A stretch of DNA of 10,097 nt, taken from the NCBI GenBank assembly GCA_002385665.1, contig DGDX01000021.1, positions 12,010 through 22,106 on the forward strand, written 5' to 3'. Under the pieces are notes generated by a model. It was not told the DNA's origin and did no database searches. It was given only the letters and a program-made list of their open reading frames with translations. This document shows, piece after piece, positions 1 through 5,978 of the stretch. Source of the DNA: Firmicutes bacterium UBA3941. Its GTDB lineage: Bacteria > Bacillota > Clostridia > Caldicoprobacterales > UBA3941. Each line of letters opens with the position of its first letter. Within the stretch, counting starts at the first letter, position 1. Position numbers and translations under genes: made by a program.

Positions 1-440
1 GGTGAAAACATGGTATAATTAAGGATATAACATATTAGCCTTGTGGAAGCGAGGTGAAGCTCATGTACTGATCATAAAACAATTGTCGAAGTATGTTTAT
101 AGGAAATCATATAACCAAGCATTCATAAATATTACCTGTGAAAAATCAGTGACAGCTTAAGTACCAATCCAAATTATTCGGGATAAACCCATGAAACAGT
201 ATGACCAGTCCAATCCCGCTAGCAAGTTTAGTAATACAAAACAATCCATATCAGTCATAAGAAATTTTATTAGTTAACTACCGATCGAGACATTTGAAAA
301 CAGACCCATGAGAGATGACAGACCCTAGTCAGACAACCATTGACAAGACAGAAAAGAAGACAAATATCGGAGAAATTTACATTCGACTGTATAGGAAGGC
401 ATGTAATTGACTTGATACTATTGCGGAAGGGGGTATCCTT
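1..440. other. Non-coding stretch with no recognisable gene
   Basis: All six frames are broken by stops and nothing resembles a known protein. A TATAAT at 14-19 could be a -10 box whose -35 lies off the left edge. It is followed by an SD-like GAGGTGA (51-57) and ATG TAC TGA (63-71), a start codon with only one further sense codon. A perfect TTGACA at 340-345 lacks a good -10 at 16-18 nt. CAGACCC occurs twice (301-307 and 319-325) in a stretch rich in GACA/AGAC. I see no T-box, S-box or other riboswitch signature. The stretch is probably the decayed or regulatory region between the gene to the left and the acetyltransferase at 441. Confidence 0.6.
14..19 (+). promoter_or_regulatory. Possible -10 box of a promoter cut by the window edge
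   Basis: A perfect TATAAT hexamer. A -35 at the usual 17-nt spacing would fall just before base 1, so it cannot be checked here. The region downstream contains only an SD and a start-stop minigene, so the transcribed product is unknown. Confidence 0.3.
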
Positions 441-1430
441 ATGGAAATTAGAAAGATACAGGACCGGGACATAGACGGTGTAGTTAGATTATGGAATGAA
501 TCATGTGGTACCGAAATGCCCTATAAGCCATTTACCCGGGAAAGTTTTAAGGAGAAATTCCTAAAAAATCCCCATTATCAACCGGAGGGAAGCTTCGTTT
601 TATACGAAGGGGGCACCCTGGTAGGCTTTGCCAACGGTCTTTACAAAAGGGAATTTTTGCCGGGTGAAACCCATGAAAATACTCCCGGTTATTTGACCTT
701 TGTACTTGTGGCCAAAGACCATAGGGGCAAGGGGTATGGCTCAGCCCTTTATAAAAGGGTAGAGGATTTTTTTAGGAACAGTGGTAAAAAACAGGTTCAG
801 GTAATATTCTTCAATCCTATAAATCTTGAATGGATTGTGCCCGGAACAGAGGATCATGACCATCCCAATGCGCCCGGCGTTGATATGGACGGTCCCGGCT
901 ATAAATTCCTGCAGCGACAGGGCTTTGTGCAGAGAACCTGTGAAGTATCCTTCCATTTGGACCTTAGCGGCTATGATCTGCCGGAAAGATTGATGGAAAG
1001 GGAGAAACAGCTTAATGAGAAGGGTATTTTTATCGAATACTACGACAGCGGCAAGCATGACGGTTTTGATGAGCTGTTTGACAACCTAAAGCATGAATAT
1101 TGGCGCAAGGATATCAAGGACAACTTAAGTCTGGAAAAGCCCCACCCCATACTAATCGTAAACCACCAGGGGAGAATCCGGGGTTTTGCCGGTCCCATAG
1201 CGGTGCAGCCCAGCGGCAGGGGTTGGTTTGCCGGAATTGGGGTTGATCCGGGTTATGAGGGACAGGGTATAGGTACCGTCCTATTTAGCAGACTCATGAA
1301 AAGCTTTAGTGCCAAAGGTGCCAGGTTCAGCACCCTGTTCACCGGAGAGGAAAATCCGGCCAGAAGAATTTACGAGCGTACCGGTTTTAAACCGGTAAAG
1401 AAGTGGGCAGTAATGGGAAAGGAGCTGTAA
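441..1430 (+). CDS. Tandem GNAT-domain N-acetyltransferase
   Basis: This cytosolic enzyme is predicted to transfer an acetyl group from acetyl-CoA to an amine; the substrate is unknown. The 329 residues hold two GNAT folds. The first (about 1-175) has the acetyl-CoA motif A as VAKDHRGKGYGSALY (R95, G98, G100). The second (about 195-329) has GVDPGYEGQGIGTVLF (268-282) followed by NPARRIYERTGFKPV, the typical C-terminal GNAT helix and strand. In the second copy Glu273 sits where Arg or Gln is usual, so one half may be structural. The start is set by GGAAGGGGG (425-433), 7 nt before ATG. The stop lies 3 nt before the PIG-L start, so the two are almost certainly co-transcribed and translationally coupled. 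There is no signal peptide or membrane segment. The GNAT fold is certain; the substrate is not. The neighbours hint at an amino sugar. Confidence 0.9.
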   Translation: MEIRKIQDRDIDGVVRLWNESCGTEMPYKPFTRESFKEKFLKNPHYQPEGSFVLYEGGTLVGFANGLYKREFLPGETHENTPGYLTFVLVAKDHRGKGYGSALYKRVEDFFRNSGKKQVQVIFFNPINLEWIVPGTEDHDHPNAPGVDMDGPGYKFLQRQGFVQRTCEVSFHLDLSGYDLPERLMEREKQLNEKGIFIEYYDSGKHDGFDELFDNLKHEYWRKDIKDNLSLEKPHPILIVNHQGRIRGFAGPIAVQPSGRGWFAGIGVDPGYEGQGIGTVLFSRLMKSFSAKGARFSTLFTGEENPARRIYERTGFKPVKKWAVMGKEL

Positions 1431-1433
1431 GGA

Positions 1434-2132
1434 ATGGAAAGAAAACAAATGCATATTATGGCAATAGGTGCCCATATAGGCGATATGGAGCTGACCTGCG
1501 GCAAGGTTTTGGCCAAGCATGCGGTTATGGGAGATAAGATCACCACTGTAGCTATGACGGCCGGTGAGCGGGGATGTCCTCCCGGATATACTCCGGAGGA
1601 GTTTCGGAAGAAAAACATAGAATCGGCAGCCCAATTTGCGAAAATGCTGGGTGGAGAATCCCTGGTCATGGATTTTCCCGATGGAGAGGTTGTGGAGTCC
1701 GAAGAGATTAAATTTAAACTCTGCGATATTATTCGTGAAAAAAAGCCGGACGTTTTGATTACTCATTGGAAGAACAGCATTCATAAAGACCATATAGTTA
1801 CCCATAAAATAGTAGTGGACGCACATTTCTATGCTGCATTGAAAACCATTGAGCGGGACCTGCCCTCCCATTGGGCGAAAGGCCCCTATTATGCGGAAAA
1901 CTGGGAGGATACAATGGGCTTTGACCCCTACGTCTATGTTGATGTAACCGAAGGGTATGAACTGTGGGACAAGGCAATCCGCTGTCTCTGGCTTTCAACC
2001 AATGCGCAGTTTAAGTATTTGGAGTACTACGATGCATTAAGCCGAAGCCGTGGATGTTTGATTGGCAAGGAAAGGGCCGAGGCTTTTGATGTAGATCCGC
2101 AAAGCAAGAGACAGGTATTGACATCATTCTGA
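1434..2132 (+). CDS. PIG-L family (LmbE-like) N-deacetylase
   Basis: This is predicted to be a zinc-dependent hydrolase of the PIG-L/LmbE/MshB superfamily, which removes acetyl groups from N-acetylglucosamine-type sugars. The 232 residues (normal length) start with a beta strand and GAHIGDMELTCG (12-23), the counterpart of the family's AHPDDxE signature. H14, D17 and H120 of HKDH (117-120) are the likely metal ligands. The usual general-base Asp, first D of the signature, is Gly16 here. Other family-like stretches are TAGERG (42-47), PDVLITHWKNS (105-115) and KYLEYYDALSRSRG (194-207). The start is set by AAAGGAG (1418-1424) inside the preceding gene, 9 nt before ATG. No signal peptide is visible, so it should be cytosolic. 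It sits between an acetyltransferase and a NamZ-like muramidase, which fits acetyl-sugar metabolism. The family call is firm and the exact substrate is unknown. Confidence 0.9.
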   Translation: MERKQMHIMAIGAHIGDMELTCGKVLAKHAVMGDKITTVAMTAGERGCPPGYTPEEFRKKNIESAAQFAKMLGGESLVMDFPDGEVVESEEIKFKLCDIIREKKPDVLITHWKNSIHKDHIVTHKIVVDAHFYAALKTIERDLPSHWAKGPYYAENWEDTMGFDPYVYVDVTEGYELWDKAIRCLWLSTNAQFKYLEYYDALSRSRGCLIGKERAEAFDVDPQSKRQVLTSF

Positions 2133-2182
2133 GATGAAGACCATCTGTGATGCGGCCAGAACCTTTTTGAAAGGGGATATCA

Positions 2183-3337
2183 ATGAACAAACAAAATGTC
2201 TATAACGGCATTGACGTTATAGATAAGTATGATCATCTGTTCAGGGATAAGAATATCGGCCTGATCACCAATCCTACCGGAGTGAACAAAAGGCTTCAAT
2301 CCACTATCGATATAATTAACAGCAAATACAGACTGAAAGCCCTGTTTGCCCCGGAACATGGTGTAAGGGGCGATGTACAGGCGGGTGGCGAAGTGGACAG
2401 CTACACGGATAAGAGAACCGGCCTTCCCGTCTACAGCCTGTATGGTAAGACACGAGAGTTTACCGATGAGATGCTGAAGGGCCTGGACCTCATCGTTTTG
2501 GATATTCAGGATATCGGCACCAGGTATTATACCTACCTGTATACCATGGCCTATGCCATGGAGGGCTGTGCCCGCTTCGGCATTCCCTTTGTTTTGCTGG
2601 ACAGGGTAAATCCATTGGGCGGGGACAGGATTGACGGAAATATACTGGATGTGAAATTTCGCTCCTTTGTAGGCAACTATCCGATTCCGGTACGTTACGG
2701 CCTGACCATGGGTGAACTGGCCTGTCTGTTCAATAAGGAGTTTTCCATTGACTGTGATTTGGAGATAGTTAAACTTGAGGGTTGGAATCGCAGATTGTAT
2801 TTTGACGAAACGGATTTATTATGGGTTAACCCCAGTCCCAATATACCAACCTTTGAAACTGCAATTCTCTATGGCGGTACCTGCCTGCTGGAGGGGACAA
2901 ATGTATCGGAAGGGCGTGGGACAACGAAGCCTTTTGAAATACTTGGAGCTCCCTGGATAGATGCATATGAATTGAGCGAAGCCATGAACAGCTATTCCCT
3001 GGAGGGAGTATTATTCCGCCCCGTATACTTCACGCCTTCATTCTCAAAGCATCAGGGACATCTCTGCGGTGGGATACAGGTACACATCACAGAAAGGGAT
3101 AGCATAAGGGCTTTTGAAATGGGCATCAGGCTAATATATGTACTGATGGATCTATACAAGGATAAATTCGAGTTCCTTCCTCCCGGACAGGAGGGCATAC
3201 ATCCCTTCTTTGATCATCTGGCGGGTACAGATGAAATCCGGCTGCGCAGCAAGCCATATGAAGAACTTATAGATGGTTTTGCAACGGATCTGAATGCATT
3301 CTCAGAATTGAAGGGAAAATATCACCTGTACGATTGA
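2183..3337 (+). CDS. namZ: DUF1343 / NamZ-like exo-beta-N-acetylmuramidase (GH171)
   Basis: The family (COG3876; B. subtilis YbbC = NamZ) removes N-acetylmuramic acid from the non-reducing end of peptidoglycan fragments. The 384 residues carry the family hallmarks in order: APEHGVRGD (56-64), DIQDIGTRYYTY (107-118), DRVNPLGG (140-147), VNPSPNIP (215-222), LEGTNVSEGRGTTKPFE (236-252) and CGGIQ (295-299). The length matches the bare catalytic protein. The N terminus (MNKQNVYNGIDVIDKY) is hydrophilic with no signal peptide or lipobox, unlike secreted NamZ enzymes. The protein therefore probably acts in the cytosol on imported saccharides, or has been recruited to another substrate. AAAGGGG (2170-2176) lies 6 nt before ATG. 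The gene follows the PIG-L gene by 50 nt and ends the cassette just before the hairpin at 3371-3401. The family call is strong; the muramidase activity is inferred from homologues. Confidence 0.88.
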   Translation: MNKQNVYNGIDVIDKYDHLFRDKNIGLITNPTGVNKRLQSTIDIINSKYRLKALFAPEHGVRGDVQAGGEVDSYTDKRTGLPVYSLYGKTREFTDEMLKGLDLIVLDIQDIGTRYYTYLYTMAYAMEGCARFGIPFVLLDRVNPLGGDRIDGNILDVKFRSFVGNYPIPVRYGLTMGELACLFNKEFSIDCDLEIVKLEGWNRRLYFDETDLLWVNPSPNIPTFETAILYGGTCLLEGTNVSEGRGTTKPFEILGAPWIDAYELSEAMNSYSLEGVLFRPVYFTPSFSKHQGHLCGGIQVHITERDSIRAFEMGIRLIYVLMDLYKDKFEFLPPGQEGIHPFFDHLAGTDEIRLRSKPYEELIDGFATDLNAFSELKGKYHLYD

Positions 3338-3370
3338 AGTCACCTCCCCACCGGACTTAAAATCCTGTAG

Positions 3371-3401
3371 GCAATGGAGAGCCGAGCCGGCTCTCCATTG
3401 C
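3371..3401. terminator. Bidirectional stem-loop between convergent genes
   Basis: A perfect 13-bp stem (3371-3383 with 3389-3401; arms GCAATGGAGAGCC and GGCTCTCCATTGC) closes a 5-nt loop. It lies between the end of the NamZ-like gene (plus) and the end of the double-GNAT gene (minus), where a shared terminator is expected. There is no clean T-tract on either side: plus continues TTCAGGGG and minus continues CTACAGGATTTTAAG. It is therefore not a textbook intrinsic terminator, though its position argues for transcription or RNA 3'-end control. Confidence 0.6.
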
Positions 3402-3417
3402 TTCAGGGGAAGTTCTG

Positions 3418-4764
3418 TCAGGACAGGGATGATGGCGCGCCCCAAGGAAGGCCATGTTCCTTCATGACCGCCTTGATTGTTTCTATTGCCTGTTCATCCA
3501 TACCGTCATGGGCAGCGATTTCTGCCTCACTCCTGGTTATCAGGTCATTTAGGTACTTTAATTGGAGCGATTCTATGGAAGCCCTGGCCCCCTCATCCAA
3601 GCGGGATAATAAATTGCTAAGGGGGATGGGATCTAACTTCTCCTTATAGGGAAAGGCTTTGTCAAACTCTCTGGCCTCCTCGGTATTGATATTGAAAACC
3701 GGGGATTCGAAAAACTTACCCTTAATGCCGTCAAGGGCTCCAGGGTACAATTCCAGGGCCATGAAAGGATCAAAGGTATGCCCGCTGCTGGTAGTCAGTC
3801 CAAACTCGGCTGCCCGGCGAAAACCAAAGCGTGGATAATAATCGGGATGACCGAAAATAACAATGGCCCGGTATCCAAGCCGCCTGGCTTCTGCGATTGT
3901 ATATGTCATAAGGGCCCGGCCTACACCTTTATGTTGGTACTCGGGCAGTACTGAAAGGGGGCCGAAGGTTAACACCATGGTCTCCCGGTCCTCATTGTCA
4001 ACGATTTTTGCTTTGGAATATATTATATGACCTACAATCTTTCCCTTTATTTCAGCAACATAATCCAACTCCGGTATAAAGTCGGGTGAAAGCCTTAGCT
4101 TATGCGTTATCAGAGGCTCATCAATAACGTCCCGGATTCCGGTGTTGATCCAAAATGCTTCCCGTACCAGCTCTTCTACAGTTCGATAGTCACTGGGACA
4201 TTCCTTCCGCAGGTGGATGTAACTTACGGGCTCTTTTTGCATTGCGTACCAATCATCCCTATTAAGTTCATAATCAATGGAAGACTGCAATTCGTCCAGC
4301 TGGTTGCGCCAGGAATTCTCCCGAACTCCGATACGGCGAAAACCCAGCTTTTTCTCGTACACATACTGGGCTCGCAAATTTTTAACGTTGGTATCCAGGA
4401 TGATTTTGTCATAGCTATAATAAGTAAAAAGCGCATCAATGAACATGGTGAGCAGGGCTGTCCCATAGCCCTTGTTCTGGGCGTGAAAATCACAGATCTT
4501 TATGCCAATTTCGGCTGTCCTGTTGCCCTTGTTACGATAGTTCATCTCACCTATTGGTTTGTCATCCAGCTCAATGATATGACGGCGATGGGTTTCATCG
4601 GTATCGGTCAAAAGGCTTTTACGGATATTTTCCGGTGTTTCATTTAAACCCTTTGGAAAACCGGCATGGGCCATAACCTTGCCATCGTTCCACCAGAGGC
4701 AGAGCTGCTCCGCATCCGTCACTGTTGCATTGCGAATGGTCAGATTACCTTGTTTTATTATCAT
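3418..4764 (-). CDS. Double GNAT acetyltransferase (RimJ/RimL-like plus YhbS-like) with helical tail
   Basis: This is a predicted acetyl-CoA-dependent N-acetyltransferase of 448 residues made of two different GNAT domains. The first (about 8-172) is RimJ/RimL-like, with AEIGIKI (84-90), QNKGYGTALL (96-105) and VYEKKLGFRRIG (135-146). The second (about 181-345) resembles YhbS-type GNATs: GPLSVLPEYQHKGVGRALM (268-286), then GHPDYYPRFGFRRA (305-318). Residues 360-448 form a charged, mostly helical tail that is not part of either fold. An ATG at 4779 is in frame, but it overlaps the ribosome binding site: GGAGG (4777-4773) lies 8 nt before the ATG at 4764, so I start there. The gene has its own promoter (4817-4845) and converges on the NamZ-like gene. 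The fusion could give one enzyme with a regulatory copy or two activities. The substrate (protein N terminus, antibiotic or metabolite) cannot be read from the sequence. Confidence 0.88.
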   Translation of the reverse strand: MIIKQGNLTIRNATVTDAEQLCLWWNDGKVMAHAGFPKGLNETPENIRKSLLTDTDETHRRHIIELDDKPIGEMNYRNKGNRTAEIGIKICDFHAQNKGYGTALLTMFIDALFTYYSYDKIILDTNVKNLRAQYVYEKKLGFRRIGVRENSWRNQLDELQSSIDYELNRDDWYAMQKEPVSYIHLRKECPSDYRTVEELVREAFWINTGIRDVIDEPLITHKLRLSPDFIPELDYVAEIKGKIVGHIIYSKAKIVDNEDRETMVLTFGPLSVLPEYQHKGVGRALMTYTIAEARRLGYRAIVIFGHPDYYPRFGFRRAAEFGLTTSSGHTFDPFMALELYPGALDGIKGKFFESPVFNINTEEAREFDKAFPYKEKLDPIPLSNLLSRLDEGARASIESLQLKYLNDLITRSEAEIAAHDGMDEQAIETIKAVMKEHGLPWGAPSSLS

Positions 4765-4816
4765 AACAATATCCTCCATATATCAGGTTTAGGATTGTAT
4801 ATTCATATTTGATCAT

Positions 4817-4845
4817 TTTATATAACCTCCGTTTGTTATCATCAA
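4817..4845 (-). promoter_or_regulatory. Sigma-A-like promoter of the double-GNAT gene
   Basis: Read on the minus strand, TTGATG (4845-4840), a 17-nt spacer and TATAAA (4822-4817) give a good housekeeping promoter. Transcription would start near 4810, leaving a leader of about 45 nt before the ATG at 4764. Spacing and orientation both fit. Confidence 0.6.
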
Positions 4846-4900
4846 AGATGACCGGCCAGTTGAAGTTAAATGTAGAACCTTTCTTAGCTGTTTTAGGCAT

Positions 4901-4948
4901 AAAAATACCGCAAACAAGCAGCCTCCAAAGAAGCTACTGTTTCGCGGT
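4901..4948 (-). terminator. Terminator-like hairpin with T-run, upstream of the double-GNAT promoter
   Basis: On the minus strand, ACCGC then AAACA and GTAGC (4948-4933) pair with GCTGC, TGTTT and GCGGT (4922-4907). This gives about 15 pairs with a one-base bulge on each side and a 10-nt loop, followed at once by ATTTTT (4906-4901). It lies about 30 nt beyond the stronger terminator at 4971-5002 and in the same orientation, so it would catch read-through before the next gene's promoter. It could alternatively be a structured RNA element in its own right. Confidence 0.5.
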
Positions 4949-4970
4949 TATAAGCCAATCTGTGGATTTA

Positions 4971-5002
4971 AACAAAAAGGGATACGACCTTGATCGTATC
5001 CC
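4971..5002 (-). terminator. Intrinsic terminator of the small minus-strand unit
   Basis: On the minus strand, GGGATACGA (5002-4994), a 6-nt loop TCAAGG and TCGTATCCC (4987-4979) make a perfect 9-bp GC-capped stem followed by TTTTTGTT (4978-4971). On the plus strand no T-run follows, so it works only for minus-strand transcription. Confidence 0.85.
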
Positions 5003-5208
5003 GTATAAACAGCAGCTATTTACGAAAGGTTGTTTGTTGGTTGATGGCACAACAAAAACACAGGTTAATTCCTGTCTTATCATTCAAAGCTTTACATAAT
5101 AATTGGAATTTGCTATGCCCGGTATTCGGTTAAGGGGAAACCACCAGTACCATATAAGCAGTCATTAAACCCATCTCCTTTCGTAATGAAAGATACCCCG
5201 AAGGGAAC
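4972..5208 (-). ncRNA. Candidate small transcript (about 235 nt) of unknown function
   Basis: The unit is defined by a strong minus-strand promoter (5215-5243) and a strong intrinsic terminator (4971-5002), with no gene of normal size between them. Near its 5' end it carries AAGGAG (5180-5175) and an 11-codon ORF (5165-5130). The SD can partly pair in a small hairpin, CTTTC-ATTAC-GAAAG. Another short stem, ACAGG/CCTGT, lies around 5060-5075. The arrangement recalls type I toxin mRNAs and leader-peptide RNAs in Bacillota, but I recognise no Rfam family. It could also be an sRNA with an incidental ORF. Confidence 0.5.
5130..5165 (-). CDS. Possible 11-residue peptide in the small transcript
   Basis: ATG at 5165 is placed 9 nt after AAGGAG (5180-5175) and opens a reading frame MTAYMVLVVSP that ends at TAA (5132-5130). 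The spacing and SD strength are as good as those of the large genes around it. The start MTAY followed by hydrophobic residues loosely resembles the N terminus of small holin-like type I toxins of Bacillota (compare TxpA/BsrH, which begin MST), but the hydrophobic segment is far too short to span a membrane. It could be a leader peptide, a truncated toxin, or chance. The evidence for translation is only the ribosome binding site and the promoter context. Confidence 0.35.
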   Translation of the reverse strand: MTAYMVLVVSP

Positions 5209-5214
5209 GAATAT

Positions 5215-5243
5215 AGTATAATGTTTAATAATGGAAATGTCAA
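5215..5243 (-). promoter_or_regulatory. Strong sigma-A-like promoter of the small unit
   Basis: On the minus strand, a consensus TTGACA (5243-5238), a 17-nt spacer and TATACT (5220-5215) are in place. Transcription would start near 5208. This is the best promoter match in the window. The same bases contain TATAAT on the plus strand (5217-5222), but that hexamer has no -35 partner. Confidence 0.75.
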
Positions 5244-5277
5244 TGGGGATGAATAGATTTACGCACTGCCATTGTTT

Positions 5278-5316
5278 TTGTAAAATATGCATGTTTGTGG
5301 TATTCTAAAAGAATAC
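5278..5316 (+). promoter_or_regulatory. Candidate thpR promoter overlapping an inverted repeat
   Basis: TTGTAA (5278-5283), a 17-nt spacer and TATTCT (5301-5306) form a moderate promoter. The -10 is embedded in a perfect inverted repeat, GTATTCT-AAA-AGAATAC (5300-5316), which could be an operator for a dimeric repressor or an RNA hairpin at the 5' end. Both hexamers match consensus at only four positions, so this is tentative. Confidence 0.35.
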
Positions 5317-5400
5317 TATGGAGCCTTGCAAAGGGAGGAAAAGCAGATAAACTGTAGGGATGGCAAGGTTTCCTGGATCAGGAGAGGGGTAAGCTTTTTT

Positions 5401-5901
5401 ATGCGCCTGTTTATAGCTATTAACTTTAATACTGAAACATGTACGCAGCTCCTTGCTCTGCGTGATGAGCTGCGTATCCGGTCCCAGAGAGGTAGTTTTA
5501 CAGCACCGGAAAACCTGCACCTGACACTGGTATTTCTCGGAGAATGTGACGAAGAGCAGACCACCGCTGTGAAAAAGGTGATGAGCACCATTAACTTTGA
5601 ACCGTTTTCCATCTGCATTGATCGTATTGGAAGGTTTAGACGCAATGGCGGTGACATCTGGTGGGCAGGGGTGCATGAAAACAAGCAGCTATTGGATCTT
5701 CAGAGGAAATTATCGGATAGACTGATTGCTGCGGGTTTCAATCTTGATAAGCGAGAGTACACCCCCCATATCACCCTGGGTCGCAGGGTTATGACAAAGG
5801 AATCACCCTGGACCATAAGGCCTTTCCGAGAAACAGTAAGCAGGATCGATTTGATGAAATCAGAGAGGATTAACGGCAAGCTAACCTACACAGCTATTTA
5901 A
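5401..5901 (+). CDS. thpR: RNA 2',3'-cyclic phosphodiesterase (ThpR/LigT, 2H family)
   Basis: Enzymes of this family open RNA 2',3'-cyclic phosphates and can ligate 2'-5' in vitro; they act in the cytosol. The 166-residue protein has the usual length and the typical start MRLFIAINF. The two catalytic HxTx motifs are HLTL in ENLHLTLVFLGE and HITL in YTPHITLGRR, spaced about 85 residues apart as expected. An in-frame ATG at 5287 would add 38 residues unlike anything in the family, so I reject it. GGAGAGGGG (5381-5389) lies about 11 nt before the chosen ATG, a slightly long spacing. A short frame, MARFPGSGEG (5360-5392), sits just ahead in another frame and may be incidental. The ATPase gene follows after 77 nt. 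The family call is very secure; its cellular role is poorly defined in bacteria generally. Confidence 0.92.
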   Translation: MRLFIAINFNTETCTQLLALRDELRIRSQRGSFTAPENLHLTLVFLGECDEEQTTAVKKVMSTINFEPFSICIDRIGRFRRNGGDIWWAGVHENKQLLDLQRKLSDRLIAAGFNLDKREYTPHITLGRRVMTKESPWTIRPFRETVSRIDLMKSERINGKLTYTAI

Positions 5902-5978
5902 TAAGGGTATTGGTTAAGCTGTGGCAAATAGGGAACATCCCTATCTGTTCCTAAGAATTATACATACAGGGTGAGGAA

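Noticed and set aside
340..369. Promoter for the 441 gene with TTGACA at 340-345
   Set aside because: The -35 is perfect but the sequence 16-18 nt further on (AAATAT/AATATC/ATATCG) is a poor -10, so I do not list it as a feature.
1..440. Group II intron, T-box or riboswitch in the first 440 bases
   Set aside because: None of the diagnostic motifs is present (no T-box AGGGTGG-ACCGCG, no GTGCG intron start with a domain V hairpin), and no extended stem architecture could be traced.
1379..1397. Near-perfect palindrome TACCGGTTT-T-AAACCGGTA
   Set aside because: It falls inside the GNAT coding sequence over the conserved YERTGFKPV stretch, so codon choice explains it; no nearby promoter makes an operator plausible.
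1281..1871. 196-codon minus-strand open frame opposite the GNAT and PIG-L genes
   Set aside because: It lies entirely against two secure genes, has no SD, and its sequence is composed of reverse-complement artefacts.
4765..4779. ATG at 4779 as start of the minus-strand double-GNAT gene
   Set aside because: This ATG overlaps the GGAGG that is perfectly placed for the ATG at 4764; the five added residues are not GNAT-like.
4809..5099. 96-codon plus-strand open frame in the long gap
   Set aside because: It has no proper SD, no family-like sequence, and it runs through two hairpins and the terminator of the opposite-strand unit.
5287..5400. In-frame N-terminal extension of the thpR product starting at ATG 5287
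   Set aside because: The 38 extra residues are unlike any 2H phosphodiesterase start, the region overlaps a candidate promoter and inverted repeat, and ATG 5401 gives the canonical MRLFIAI start with an SD.
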